Of a stretch of DNA of 64,000 nt, positions 37,020 to 46,753 are shown one piece after another. The stretch covers positions 1,395,501 through 1,459,500 of the forward strand of contig RHDP01000001.1 of assembly GCA_003725745.1 (NCBI GenBank). The letters run 5' to 3'. Positions within the stretch are counted from its first letter, which is position 1, and the number at the start of each line of letters is the position of its first letter. Under the pieces are notes generated by a model that saw only the letters and a program-made list of their open reading frames with translations, was not told the DNA's origin and ran no database searches. This stretch comes from Streptomyces sp. I6. GTDB taxonomy: Bacteria > Actinomycetota > Actinomycetes > Streptomycetales > Streptomycetaceae. The position numbers and the translations under genes are program-made.

Positions 37020-38604
37020 TCAGCGCAGACTGCGCATGTCCAGGTGCTGCAGGACGCGGTCGACGACCTCGGGGTCCACGCCCGGCTCGCTGCGCGCGGC
37101 GAGCACCTCGTGCCGGGCGGCCGACAGCAGTTCGCGCTGCACCCGCAGGAACGTCCGCTGCCGGCCCGCCCGCCTGGTGAACCACTCACGGCGCTCCTCG
37201 TCGACGATGTCCGGACTGATCCGGGTACCGATGTCGTACGCCGCCCGCTGAAGCCGGTCCCCGACGTCCTCCGGCAGTTCCTCGACCTCCTCGATCTCCT
37301 TCAGCCGGCGCTTGGCTGCCCGCGCCGCGCGCAGCGCGAGGTCACGCTCCAGCGCGCGTTCGGCGCCGGTGTCGGCATGTACGCCGAGCCGCTTGACGAG
37401 CCAGGGCAGCGTCAGCCCCTGGAGGAGCAGGGTCGTCATGATCACCGCGAAGGCGATGAAGACGATCACGTCCCGGCCCGGGAACGGTGATCCGTCCTCG
37501 GTGCGCAGCGGGATCGCCAGGGCCAGCGCGACCGAGGCCACGCCCCGCATCCCGGACCACCACATGACCACGGTCTCGCGCCAGCCGACGGGAATCTCCT
37601 CGTCGTAGTCGCGGCGCCGGTGGAGCCGCTTGGTGAGCCAGGTGGCGGGCAGCAGATACAGCAGCCGTACTCCGATGACGGTGGCGACGACGAACACGGA
37701 CCCGCCACAAGCCGTCCGCCCAGGCTGTCGGCGGTGCCGAACACGTGGTAGAGCTCCAGCCCGATGAGGCCGAAGGCGACACCGGTCACCAGGGTGTCCA
37801 CGACCTGCCAGAAGGTGTTGCCCGCGAGCCGCCAGAGCACGTCGTCGGCCTCGACGGCGTGCTCGGCCAGATAGAGGGCGGTGACCAGCACCGCGAGCAC
37901 ACCGGAGCCGAGCAGGTCCTCGGCGATCACATAGCTGACGAACGGCACGAGCAGGGTGAGCCCGATCTGCAGGGTCGGCTCGTCGAGCAGGCCCATCAGC
38001 CACGTGGAGAGCCGGCCGAGCGCGAGTCCGACGACCACGGCGACGACGCCGGAGAGCACGAGCTCACCGGCGGCCCCGGGCCACGAGAACGTGCCGCTGA
38101 CGACCGCGCCGACCGCCACGTGGTACAGCACGATCGCGGTGACGTCGTTGAACAGCCCTCGCCCTCCAGGATCGACACGAGTCTGCGGGGCAGCCCGAGG
38201 GATCCCGCCACGGCGGTCGCGGCGACCGGGTCCGGCGGAGCCACGAGCGCGCCCAGGACGACCGCCGCGGCGATCGGCAGCGCGGGGAAGACCGCCTGCG
38301 CGACGGCCGCGACGGCGGTGGTGGTGACGAGGACCAGCGCTACGGCGAGCAGCATGATCGGCCGGATGTTCGCGGTGAACTGCCGCCAGGACGTGCGCTG
38401 GACGGCGGCGTACAGCAGCGGGGGGAGCAGCAGCGGGAGGATGAGATCGGGCGGGAGGGCGACGTTCGGGACGAAGGGCAGCAGGGCGAGGACGGCTCCG
38501 AGGAGCGTCATCAGCACCGGCGCGGGCAGCCCGAGCCGCTCCCCGAGCGGCACGGTGACCACGGCCCCCAGCAACAGCACGAACAGCAGAGCCAGTTGGT
38601 CCAC
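37020..38604 (-). CDS. Na+/H+ antiporter, CPA1/NhaP type (two frame breaks)
   Basis: Monovalent cation/proton antiporter with about 12 transmembrane helices and a charged helical C-terminal domain, corrected to 528 aa. Ion-site motifs: LGALVAPPDPVAATAVA and ILEGEGLFNDVTAIVLY, the latter spanning the first break. Single bases are missing at CCC 38156-38158 and CCC 37701-37703. Adding both gives 1587 bases and joins LGGRLVAG to SVFVVATVIGVRLLYLLP. Later MWWSGMRGVASVALALAIP is the usual conserved helix. It starts at 38604. It probably contributes to pH and salt homeostasis. Confidence 0.9.
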
Positions 38605-38741
38605 GAGCGCCCCTCGACGGTCTGTCCTGCGACGATCACCGCCTCCAGCGTGCCATGCGTTTCACCGGATTCGTCCGCATGGGCCCAGCCCGACCGCCTG
38701 CTGAACGCCCGTCACGGGGCCGCGCCGGGGCCCCGTCGCAC

Positions 38742-38809
38742 GGCGACGCGGCGGAACGGCGACGCGGCGGAACGACAACGCGGCGGAACGACAACGCGGC
38801 GGAACGGCG
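38742..38809. repeat. 16-bp tandem repeat, 4 copies, in a 312-bp gap
   Basis: ACGCGGCGGAACG begins at 38746, 38762, 38778 and 38794, exactly 16 bp apart. It lies between the antiporter start and the GNAT stop, in a stretch (38605-38916) with no gene. A unit of 16 is not a multiple of three, which fits a non-coding place. Confidence 0.9.
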
Positions 38810-38916
38810 GAACGGGCCGCGGCGGACCCGGGTTACGGGGACCGGGCACGGCAGACGCGGCGTACCCGGCCCGGGCGCGACGGGCCTCCCGTCGCGCCGG
38901 CCGCGGGGACGCGCCG

Positions 38917-39432
38917 TCAGAGCGCTCGGCGCATGGCGCGGTGGGGGATGCCCGCGTCCGGGAACTCCGGGCCGTAGGCCTCGTAGCCCAGGCGCTCGTA
39001 GAACGGCAGCGCATGGGTCTGCGCGTGCAGGTCGACGGCGGTGAGTCCGCGCCCACGGGCCGCGGACTCGATCGCGCGGACCAGCGCCGCCCCGACGCCG
39101 AGGCCGCGGGCGGCCCTGGTCACCGCGAGACGCCCCAGGGAGCCGACCGACGGGTCGCCCCCGGTCTTGCCGGCCGCCGCCGGGCCGTACAGCAGCCGCC
39201 CCGTGCCCAGCGGGCCCTCCGGGCCGACCGCCAGGACGTGGATCGTGTCCGCGCCCTCGGCGTCGTACGCGTCGTACTCGATCTCCTGCGGCACCCGCTG
39301 CTCGACCACGAAGACCTCCTTGCGCACCGAGAAGCACGCCTCGCGGTCCGCGGGGTCCGTCGCCTCACGGACGGCGTAACCGCCCGGGGCGCCGTCCGAC
39401 GGCGGGAGCCCCGCTTCCGGGCGCCCGCTCAT
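38917..39432 (-). CDS. GNAT family N-acetyltransferase
   Basis: A 171-aa acetyltransferase. The acetyl-CoA-binding region [20 protein letters not shown] carries the R/Q-x-x-G-x-G/A motif, followed by [21 protein letters not shown]. The front part [20 protein letters not shown] is typical of the ElaA/YybJ-like branch. ATG 39432 overlaps the rluD-like stop in ATGA, so it is coupled to it. The substrate is unknown. Confidence 0.88.
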   Translation of the reverse strand: MSGRPEAGLPPSDGAPGGYAVREATDPADREACFSVRKEVFVVEQRVPQEIEYDAYDAEGADTIHVLAVGPEGPLGTGRLLYGPAAAGKTGGDPSVGSLGRLAVTRAARGLGVGAALVRAIESAARGRGLTAVDLHAQTHALPFYERLGYEAYGPEFPDAGIPHRAMRRAL

Positions 39433-40370
39433 GCGCTCTCCGCGGCGATCCGGTCCAGCGCCGCCTGGAGATCCTCGGGGTAGTCGCTGGCGAACTCGAC
39501 CCAGCGGCCGTCCGCCGGGTGCTCGAAGCCCAGGCGCACCGCGTGGAGCCACTGGCGGGTCAGCCCCAGCCGCCGCGCCATCGTCGGGTCGGCGCCGTAG
39601 GTGAGGTCGCCGACGCAGGGGTGCCGGTGGGCGGCCATGTGCACCCGGATCTGGTGCGTACGGCCGGTCTCCAGCTTGATGTCCAGCAGCGACGCGGCGC
39701 GGAACGCCTCGAGCAGGTCGTAGTGCGTGACGGAGGGCTTGCCCTCGGCGGTCACGGCCCACTTGTAGTCGTGCTGGGGGTGGCGGCCGATGGGCGCGTC
39801 GATCGTGCCGCTCAGCGGGTCCGGGTGGCCCTGCACCAGCGCGTGGTACCGCTTGTCGACCGTACGCTCCCGGAACTGCTGCTTCAGCAGGGAGTAGGCG
39901 CGCTCCGACTTGGCGACCGCCATCAGCCCGGAGGTGCCGACGTCCAGCCGGTGCACGATGCCCTGCCGCTCCGCCGCGCCCGACGTCGAGATCCGGTACC
40001 CGGCCGCGGCCAGTCCGCCGATCACCGTCGGCCCGGTCCATCCCGGGCTCGGGTGGGCCGCCACCCCGACCGGCTTCACGACCACGACGATGTCCTCGTC
40101 GTCGTGCACGATCTCCATGCCCTCGACCGGCTCGGCGACGACCTGCACCGGCGCGGGGGCCTGCGGCATCTCCACCTCGAGCCAGGCCCCGCCGCGCACC
40201 CGCTCGGACTTGCCCACGACGGAGCCGTCGACCTGGACCTTGCCCGCGGCAGCGAGCTCGGCCGCCTTCGTCCTGGAGAAGCCGAACATGCGCGATATGG
40301 CGGCGTCGACGCGCTCGCCCTCGAGGCCGTCGGGAACGGGCAGGGTGCGGGTTTCGGGAATCGTGCTCAC
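39429..40370 (-). CDS. rluD: RluD-type 23S rRNA pseudouridine synthase
   Basis: A 313-aa protein with an N-terminal S4 domain ([21 protein letters not shown]) and an RsuA/RluA catalytic domain. The catalytic Asp is in [19 protein letters not shown]. Further motifs are [13 protein letters not shown] and [19 protein letters not shown]. It probably modifies uridines in 23S rRNA helix 69, as RluD does; the exact site is inference. GTG start at 40370. lspA lies upstream after 109 bases, the usual actinobacterial order lspA-rluD. Confidence 0.92.
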   Translation of the reverse strand: MSTIPETRTLPVPDGLEGERVDAAISRMFGFSRTKAAELAAAGKVQVDGSVVGKSERVRGGAWLEVEMPQAPAPVQVVAEPVEGMEIVHDDEDIVVVVKPVGVAAHPSPGWTGPTVIGGLAAAGYRISTSGAAERQGIVHRLDVGTSGLMAVAKSERAYSLLKQQFRERTVDKRYHALVQGHPDPLSGTIDAPIGRHPQHDYKWAVTAEGKPSVTHYDLLEAFRAASLLDIKLETGRTHQIRVHMAAHRHPCVGDLTYGADPTMARRLGLTRQWLHAVRLGFEHPADGRWVEFASDYPEDLQAALDRIAAESA

Positions 40371-40479
40371 CCGTCGAGTATGCCTTGCCGGTCCCGGTCG
40401 CCGGACCCGCCTGTGGCCAACCCCCGGCCGTCCGCTGGGCCCGGGACCCCCGGTCCTCGCGGACGGTACTTTCGCGGGC

Positions 40480-41040
40480 TCAGTCCCTGTGGACGGTGCC
40501 GTCCGGGTCCAGTCCCCTGAACGACAGGATCACGATCAGGATGCCGCCGCAGACGATCGCCGAGTCCGCCAGGTTGAACACGGCGAAGTGCTTCGGCGCG
40601 ATGAAGTCGACGACCGCGCCCTCGAAGACCCCCGGTGAACGGAAGATCCGGTCCGTGAGATTGCCCAGCGCCCCGCCCAGCAGCAACCCCAGCGCGACGG
40701 CCCACGGAAGGCTGTAGAGCTTGCGCGCCAGCCGCACGATCACCACGATCACCACAGCCGCGATGATCGTGAAGATGACCGTGAACGCCTCACCGAAACC
40801 GAACGCGGCACCGGGATTGCGGACCGCCTCGAACGTGAGCCAGTCACCGATGACCTGGATCGGCCGGTGGTGCTCCAGCTTCGCGACGACCAGCATCTTG
40901 CTGGCCAGGTCAAGCGCGTAGGCCACGGCCGCCACCGCGAACAGGACGAAGATCCGGCGCCTGCCCCCGGGCCGCTCGGCGGGAGCCGCGGCCCCGTCGT
41001 CTACGTCCGGCGTACCGATGATGCGCTCCGCCTCTGCCAC
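40480..41040 (-). CDS. lspA: Lipoprotein signal peptidase II
   Basis: A 186-aa membrane aspartyl protease that cleaves prolipoproteins ahead of the lipidated Cys. Four helices are visible, with conserved blocks [29 protein letters not shown] and [18 protein letters not shown]. The catalytic Asp residues lie in the last block (VVDF and NLADS). A hydrophilic N-terminal extension (about 27 residues) precedes the first helix. ATG 41040. It sits between the DksA/TraR-type gene and rluD. Confidence 0.97.
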   Translation of the reverse strand: MAEAERIIGTPDVDDGAAAPAERPGGRRRIFVLFAVAAVAYALDLASKMLVVAKLEHHRPIQVIGDWLTFEAVRNPGAAFGFGEAFTVIFTIIAAVVIVVIVRLARKLYSLPWAVALGLLLGGALGNLTDRIFRSPGVFEGAVVDFIAPKHFAVFNLADSAIVCGGILIVILSFRGLDPDGTVHRD

Positions 41041-41143
41041 GTGAGTCCCTCAACCTAGGTGCTGACTGGTCACGAGGGTACGGCACACAGAGGGCGCACC
41101 CGGCTCCGGACACCGTGCGGACGGGCCGGAGCCGGGTGCGGGG

Positions 41144-42528
41144 TCAGCCCCGCCGCTCCTGCTTCTGCTTGTCCTCCACACACAGGGTCGCCCGGGGAAT
41201 GCCTGCATCCTGGCCTTCCCGATCGGGTTCCCGCACACCTCGCACAGGCCGTAGGTACCCGCGTCCAGTCGGTGCAGGGCCCGCTCGGTCTGCTCGACCA
41301 TCTCGCGGGAGTTGGCGGCCAGCGCCATCTCGTGCTCCCGCGTGATGTTCTTGGTACCGGTGTCGGCCTGGTCGTCCCCCGCTCCGTCCCCGGAGTCCCG
41401 CATCAGCCCGGTCAGCGCCTCCTCGGAGTGGCTGATCTCCGCCACCAGCCGGGCCAGCTCGCTCTCCAGCTCAGCGCGCGCCTCGGCGACCTCGTCGGGC
41501 GTCCACGGGTCCTCCCCCGGCCGTACCGCGAGGTCCCCCGGTGCCGCGGCGACACGGGCCTGCGGCACCGGCGGCGCGGTGTCCTCAGCGGCCGTGGCGG
41601 ACCCGCCCGCGCTCTTCTTGGCTGCCACCGTCCTGGCTCCTGTCTGCTCCGCGGCCTCGGCCGCTTCCTCGGCCGCCCTGGCGGCCTTCCCGGCGCCTGC
41701 CCTCGCAGCCGCCTTCCTACCGGACACCTTCCCGGCCGGCGCCTTCTCCGCGGCGGCCGCCTCGCCTGCCGCGGACTTCTTCCCGGCCGCGGCCTTCCTC
41801 GCCACCGCGGTCTTGGGTGCGCTCTCGGCCTTCTTCGCCACCGCGGTCTTCGGTGCGGCCCCGGTCCTTGCCACCGCGGCCTTCTTCGCCGCCGCGGTCT
41901 TCGGTGCGGCCCCGGTCCTCGCCGCCGCCGTCTTCTTCGCCGCCGCCGTCTTCGGTGCGGCCCCGGTCCTCGCCGCCGCCGTCTTCTTCGCCGTGGCGCT
42001 CTGCTTCGCGGCCGCCGCGGTCCTGCCCGCGCCGGAGGTCCTCGTGCCCGCGTCCGCGCTCCGCGCCGCGCCGGCGCTCTTCGAGCCGGCGCCCGTCTTC
42101 GCCGCGGCCCGGGCCGTCGCCTTCCTCGCCGCCTTGCGGCCCGGCTCCTTCGCGGGCCCGGCGGTCGCTCCGCCAAGCCCCGCCGCCTCCTCGGCCGGGT
42201 GCTCCCGGGCACGGCCCTTCGACCCCCTCGCCGCCGCGGGCCGCCCCGTGCCGGCGGACCGGGCCGTGGCGGACCGCCTGGCCGACGTTGTGCTCCTCCG
42301 CGCGGTGCTCCTCGGGGGCTCAGCAGCCTTCCCCGTGGTCTCCGCGGAGCCGCCGGCACCGGCTGCGGTGTGCGCGTCCGCACCGGAGGTGACCTCCTCG
42401 GCCACCCTCCCGGCGGTCTTCTTCGCGACGACGCGCTTCCTGCCGTTCGTCTCCTTGGCCGCCGCCCCCGCAGCGGCGGTGGTCCTTGCTGACGCCGTCT
42501 TCTTCACGGCGGTCTTCTTCGCCACCAT
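41144..42528 (-). CDS. DksA/TraR zinc-finger protein with histone-H1-like Lys/Ala tail (one-base frame break)
   Basis: A 461-aa corrected protein. The first 330 residues are Lys/Ala/Arg-rich and histone H1-like, starting MVAKKTAVKKTASARTT and containing 17-aa repeats. The C-terminal 120 residues are a DksA/TraR domain: EVAEARAELESELARLVAE, the coiled region, then the C4 zinc finger CEVCGNPI...CVED. The frame breaks at GGGG 41194-41197 inside the finger; one base restores ARMQAFPRATLCVEDKQKQE and 1386 bases. ATG 42528 follows GAAGGGG by 8 bases. DksA-like domains bind RNA polymerase and the tail should bind DNA; a chromatin-linked transcription role is inference. Confidence 0.85.
41835..41990. 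repeat. 51-bp tandem repeat, about 3 copies, in the histone-like tail
   Basis: CTTCGGTGCGGCCCCGGTCC begins at 41848, 41899 and 41950, exactly 51 bp apart. Each copy encodes a 17-aa unit with AAPKTAAAKK and AAARTG. Shorter, more diverged units flank it. Confidence 0.92.
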
Positions 42529-42829
42529 GGCCGCGGCCCCTTCACATATTGTGATCTTGCTCGCGCATCGTGCTGGGACGATAAATCGACCCCAGCGCCG
42601 CGGCAACGGGGCACGCCGCTCATCCGGCCCGCCCCGCGCCTTCCCCAACGCGAGCCTGCATCCGTTGTGCCCAGCTCCCCGCCCCTAATCCGCCGGGCGC
42701 GCGCCGCCGGGACCGGCCCGGCCCGATGTGGCCATTCGGGTCATGCGCAGGCCCGGTCCGGGCCGGTCCGCCGTCCGGGAAATCCGGTCGGCCCCGTGGC
42801 CGCCGGGCCCGTACACTGGGCGAAGCGAA

Positions 42830-43098
42830 AGGCATGGATGGGGACGAGTAGCGTCGTACGCGGCCATGAGCGACCCGGGGACGGTGAGAGCCCGGGGGCG
42901 AGCGCGGTGCGAAGGATCACCCCGGAGCCGCCGGAAGAACGCCCGCGGGGACACCGGGGCCAGTAGAACCGGCATCGCTACCCCAATGAGGGGGCTCCCC
43001 GGCCGCGCGCCGGAGGGCCAAGGAGGGTGGTACCGCGGGAGCGCAGCGCATCGGCTCTCGTCCCTCCGACGGAACAGACACACTCCGTTGGAGGAGCC
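42830..43098 (+). promoter_or_regulatory. T-box leader of ileS (translational type)
   Basis: The 260 bases before ileS hold a T-box riboswitch. The diagnostic T-box word GGGTGGTACCGCGG is at 43025-43038; its TGG bulge pairs with the tRNA acceptor end. A likely Ile specifier codon ATC is at 42916-42918, inside GAAGGATCACC. There is no terminator; instead a hairpin at 43063-43094 covers the ribosome site. Uncharged tRNA-Ile would therefore open ileS translation. The exact 5' end and stem I limits are estimated. The 300 bases upstream (42529-42829) hold the two divergent promoters and nothing else I recognise. Confidence 0.9.
43063..43094 (+). promoter_or_regulatory. Shine-Dalgarno sequestering hairpin of the ileS T-box
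   Basis: CCTCCGACGG (43063-43072) pairs with CCGTTGGAGG (43085-43094), with one G-U pair, around a 12-base loop. The 3' arm contains GGAGG, the ileS ribosome-binding site, 9 bases before ATG 43104. The 5' arm is downstream of the T-box word and can instead take part in the antisequestrator. Confidence 0.8.
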
Positions 43099-43103
43099 CG
43101 CAC

Positions 43104-46100
43104 ATGACGCCGCCGCAGTACCGCCAGGTACCCGCCCAGGTCGACCTCCCCGCGCTCGAGCACGCCGTACTCGACTTCTGGCGCGAGAACAAGGTCTTCG
43201 CGAAGAGCCTCGACCAGTCCGAGGGCCGCCCCGAGTGGGTCTTCTACGAGGGCCCGCCCACGGCCAACGGCATGCCCGGCGCCCACCACATCGAGGCCCG
43301 CGTCTTCAAGGACGTCTTCCCGCGCTTCCGGACCATGCGGGGCTACCACGTGGCCCGCAAGGCGGGCTGGGACTGCCACGGCCTGCCCGTCGAGCTCGCC
43401 GTCGAGAAGGAACTCGGCTTCAACGGCAAGAAGGACATCGAGGCGTACGGCATCGCGGAGTTCAACGCGAAGTGCCGCGAGTCCGTGACCCGCCACACCG
43501 ACGCCTTCGCCGAGCTGACGACCCGCATGGGCTACTGGGTCGACCTCGACGAGGCGTACCGGACCATGGACCCCGAGTACATCGAGTCCGTGTGGTGGTC
43601 CCTGAAGCAGATCTTCGACAAGGGCCTGCTGGTCCAGGACCACCGCGTCGCCCCCTGGTGCCCGCGCTGCGGCACCGGTCTGTCCGACCACGAGCTGGCG
43701 CAGGGCTACGAGACCGTCGTCGACCCGTCCGTCTTCGTCCGCTTCCCGCTGACCTCGGGCCCGCTCGCGGGCGAGGCGTCGCTGCTGGTCTGGACGACGA
43801 CCCCGTGGACCCTGGTGTCCAACACCGCGGTGGCCGCCCACCCCGGTGTCACCTATGCGGTGGCCACCAACGGCGAGGAGCGGCTCGTCGTCGCCGAACC
43901 GCTGCTGGAGAAGGTCCTCGGTGTGGGGGCGGCTCCCGGGCCGCAGGGACCAGGGGGAGTCTGGGAGACCACCGGCGAGACCTTCACCGGCGCCGAGATG
44001 GAGCGGTGGGGCTACCGCCGCCCGTTCGACCTCGTCGACTTCCCGGCGCCCGCGCACTACGTGGTCAACGCCGAGTACGTGACGACGGACGACGGCACCG
44101 GACTGGTCCACCAGTCCCCCGCCTTCGGCGAGGACGACCTCAGGGTCTGCCGCGCCTACGGGCTCCCCGTGGTGAACCCGGTCCGCCCCGACGGCACCTT
44201 CGAGGAGGACGTGCCGCTCGTCGGCGGCGTCTTCTTCAAGAAGGCCGACGAGGCCCTCACCCAGGACCTGGCCGCGCGCGGCCTGCTCTTCCGGCACGTC
44301 CCGTACGAGCACAGCTACCCGCACTGCTGGCGCTGCCACACGGCGCTGCTCTACTACGCGCAGCCGTCGTGGTACATCCGCACCACCGCGATCAAGGACC
44401 GGCTCCTCGCGGAGAACGAGAACACCAACTGGTTCCCGGAGTCGGTCAAGACCGGCCGGTACGGCGACTGGCTCGACAACAACATCGACTGGGCCCTGTC
44501 GCGGAACCGCTACTGGGGCACCCCGCTGCCGATCTGGCGGTGCGAGGAGGACCACCTCACCGTCGTCGGCTCGCTCGCCGAGCTGAGCGCGCTCACCGGC
44601 AAGGACCAGTCGGGCCTGGACCCGCACCGCCCGTTCATCGACGCCGTCACCTTCGACTGCCCGCAGTGCTCCTCGACGGCCACCCGGGTACCCGAGGTCA
44701 TCGACGCCTGGTACGACTCGGGGTCCATGCCGTTCGCGCAGTGGGGCTACCCGTACCGGAACAAGGAGATCTTCGAGAAGCGCTACCCGGCGCAGTTCAT
44801 CTCCGAGGCGATCGACCAGACCCGCGGCTGGTTCTACACGCTGATGGCCGTCGGCACGCTGGTCTTCGACAGGTCGTCGTACGAGAACGTCGTCTGCCTC
44901 GGCCACATCCTCGCCGAGGACGGCCGCAAGATGTCCAAGCACCTGGGCAACATCCTGCAGCCGATCCCGCTCATGGACCAGCACGGCGCCGACGCCGTGC
45001 GCTGGTTCATGGCCGCCGGAGGATCACCCTGGGCTGCTCGGCGGGTGGGGCACGGCACCATCCAGGAGGTCGTGCGCAAGACGCTGCTCACGTACTGGAA
45101 CACGGTGGCCTTCCAGGCGCTGTACGCCCGCACCTCGGGCTGGGCGCCCTCGGCCGCCGACCCGGCGCCGGCGGAGCGCACGGTGCTCGACCGCTGGCTC
45201 CTCTCGGAGCTGCACACGCTGGTCGACCAGGTGACGCAGGCACTGGAGGCGTACGACACCCAGCGCGCCGGCAAGCTGGTCTCGTCCTTCGTGGACGATC
45301 TGTCGAACTGGTACGTCCGCCGCTCCCGCCGGCGGTTCTGGCAGGGCGACGCGGCGGCGCTGCGCACCCTCCACGACGTGGTCGAGACCGTGACGCGGCT
45401 GATGGCCCCGCTCACCCCGTTCATCACCGAGCGCGTGTGGCAGGATCTCGTGGTCCCGGTGACGCCGGAGGCCCCGGAGTCCGTGCACCTCGCGACCTGG
45501 CCGGAGGCCGACCTGTCCGCCGTGGACCCGGAGCTGTCCCGGCAGATGGCGCTGGTCCGCCGGCTGGTGGAGCTGGGCCGTGCGACCCGCGCGGAGTCGG
45601 GTGTGAAGACCCGGCAGCCGCTGTCGCGGGCGCTGGTCGCTGCCCCCGGCTTCGCGTCCCTGTCGCCCGAGCTGCACGCGCAGATCACCGAGGAGCTCAA
45701 CGTCTCCGCCCTGGCGTCGCTGACTGATTCCTCCGCCGGCCCAGCGGGCGGCGGATCCCTCGTCGACACGACGGCGAAGGCGAACTTCCGGGCTCTGGGC
45801 AAGCGCTTCGGCAAGGGCGTGCAGGACGTCGCCAAGGCCGTGGCCGCGGCGGACGCGGCCGGGCTGTCGTTGGCGCTGCGGTCCGGTTCGGCCGTGATCG
45901 AGGTCGCCGGCGAGCAGGTGACCCTCTCCCCGGAGGAGGTCATCATCACGGAGACGCCCCGCGAGGGCTGGTCGGTCGCCTCCGACCAGGGCGCCACGGT
46001 CGCGCTGGATCTGGAGATCACTCCGGAGCTGCGGCGGGCGGGGCTCGCCCGTGACGCGATCCGGCTGATCCAGGAGGCACGCAAGAACAGCGGCCTGGAC

Positions 46101-46292
46101 GTCGCGGACCGTATCGCGCTCCGGTGGTCGTCCTCGGACGCCGAGGTCGCCTCGGCGCTCACCGACCACTCCGGGCTGATCGCCGACGAGGTCCTGGCGA
46201 CGGACTTCGCGACGGGCGAGGGCGACGACGCCTACGGATCGCCGTTCACGGACGAGGGTCTCTCCCTGACGTTCCGCCTCCGCAAGGTGTGA
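43104..46292 (+). CDS. ileS: Isoleucyl-tRNA synthetase
   Basis: A 1062-aa class I synthetase that charges tRNA-Ile. The HIGH-equivalent region reads GPPTANGMPGAHHIEARVF, so HHIEA replaces the textbook HIGH, a form I recall from actinobacterial enzymes. The KMSKS loop is DGRKMSKHLGN. An editing domain (LLVWTTTPWTLVSNTAVAAH) lies between them. WDCHGLPVELAVEKELG and WYDSGSMPFAQWG are further family marks. The length and KMSKH resemble the eukaryote-like class that is less sensitive to mupirocin, but that is inference. ATG 43104 is controlled by the T-box leader. Confidence 0.97.
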   Translation: MTPPQYRQVPAQVDLPALEHAVLDFWRENKVFAKSLDQSEGRPEWVFYEGPPTANGMPGAHHIEARVFKDVFPRFRTMRGYHVARKAGWDCHGLPVELAVEKELGFNGKKDIEAYGIAEFNAKCRESVTRHTDAFAELTTRMGYWVDLDEAYRTMDPEYIESVWWSLKQIFDKGLLVQDHRVAPWCPRCGTGLSDHELAQGYETVVDPSVFVRFPLTSGPLAGEASLLVWTTTPWTLVSNTAVAAHPGVTYAVATNGEERLVVAEPLLEKVLGVGAAPGPQGPGGVWETTGETFTGAEMERWGYRRPFDLVDFPAPAHYVVNAEYVTTDDGTGLVHQSPAFGEDDLRVCRAYGLPVVNPVRPDGTFEEDVPLVGGVFFKKADEALTQDLAARGLLFRHVPYEHSYPHCWRCHTALLYYAQPSWYIRTTAIKDRLLAENENTNWFPESVKTGRYGDWLDNNIDWALSRNRYWGTPLPIWRCEEDHLTVVGSLAELSALTGKDQSGLDPHRPFIDAVTFDCPQCSSTATRVPEVIDAWYDSGSMPFAQWGYPYRNKEIFEKRYPAQFISEAIDQTRGWFYTLMAVGTLVFDRSSYENVVCLGHILAEDGRKMSKHLGNILQPIPLMDQHGADAVRWFMAAGGSPWAARRVGHGTIQEVVRKTLLTYWNTVAFQALYARTSGWAPSAADPAPAERTVLDRWLLSELHTLVDQVTQALEAYDTQRAGKLVSSFVDDLSNWYVRRSRRRFWQGDAAALRTLHDVVETVTRLMAPLTPFITERVWQDLVVPVTPEAPESVHLATWPEADLSAVDPELSRQMALVRRLVELGRATRAESGVKTRQPLSRALVAAPGFASLSPELHAQITEELNVSALASLTDSSAGPAGGGSLVDTTAKANFRALGKRFGKGVQDVAKAVAAADAAGLSLALRSGSAVIEVAGEQVTLSPEEVIITETPREGWSVASDQGATVALDLEITPELRRAGLARDAIRLIQEARKNSGLDVADRIALRWSSSDAEVASALTDHSGLIADEVLATDFATGEGDDAYGSPFTDEGLSLTFRLRKV

Positions 46293-46312
46293 CGCGCAGC
46301 CCGCACCGCATC

Positions 46313-46343
46313 AAGGGTCCGGCCCTCTCGGGGCCGGACCCTT
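46313..46343 (+). terminator. Perfect 13-bp hairpin after ileS
   Basis: AAGGGTCCGGCCC at 46313-46325 pairs with 46331-46343 around TCTCG, 20 bases past the ileS stop. It is a strong terminator. The next 320 bases (46344-46665) are degenerate short repeats of GGCGTCC/GGCACCC type with no gene. Confidence 0.85.
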
Positions 46344-46665
46344 CGCGTCGGCATCGATCGGCGTCCACGGGCGTCTTCCGCCGTCCGTCGGCGTACGTCG
46401 GCATCCGGCAGCGTGATCGGCACCCGGCGGCACCCGGCGGCATGGTCGGCGTCCGCGCACCGGCACCCGGCATCCGCCGGCGGCCGGCGCGGTGGTCCGT
46501 TCCGGCGGCCGGCGCGGCGGAGCGACCGGCCACCGAGCGGGGCCGCCACCGGGGCCTCCGCCAGGCGGGGACCCCGGGGAGCCGCGGGGTCGTGTTCGGG
46601 CGCCCGGGCTTCGTGTCCGGCGGCGAGCGCGGCCCCCGCTTCCGGGGCGGCGCCGTCGGACACGA

Positions 46666-46711
46666 GCAACGGGCCGGGCCCGGGACTGGAGTCCCGGGCC
46701 CGGCCCGTTGC
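46666..46711 (-). terminator. Perfect 22-bp inverted repeat after divIVA
   Basis: The arms at 46666-46687 and 46690-46711 are perfectly complementary with only 2 bases between them (the apex opens to CTGGAG). It lies 42 bases past the divIVA stop. It is exceptionally stable, all but the ends being G/C. It probably ends the division-cluster transcript. Confidence 0.8.
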
Positions 46712-46753
46712 GGCCTGCCGACGGCCGAGCGCGCTTCGCGCCCTAACCCGCCG

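Noticed and set aside
42978-44984. 668-codon frame antisense to ileS
   Set aside because: Shadow of ileS with composition typical of complement frames.
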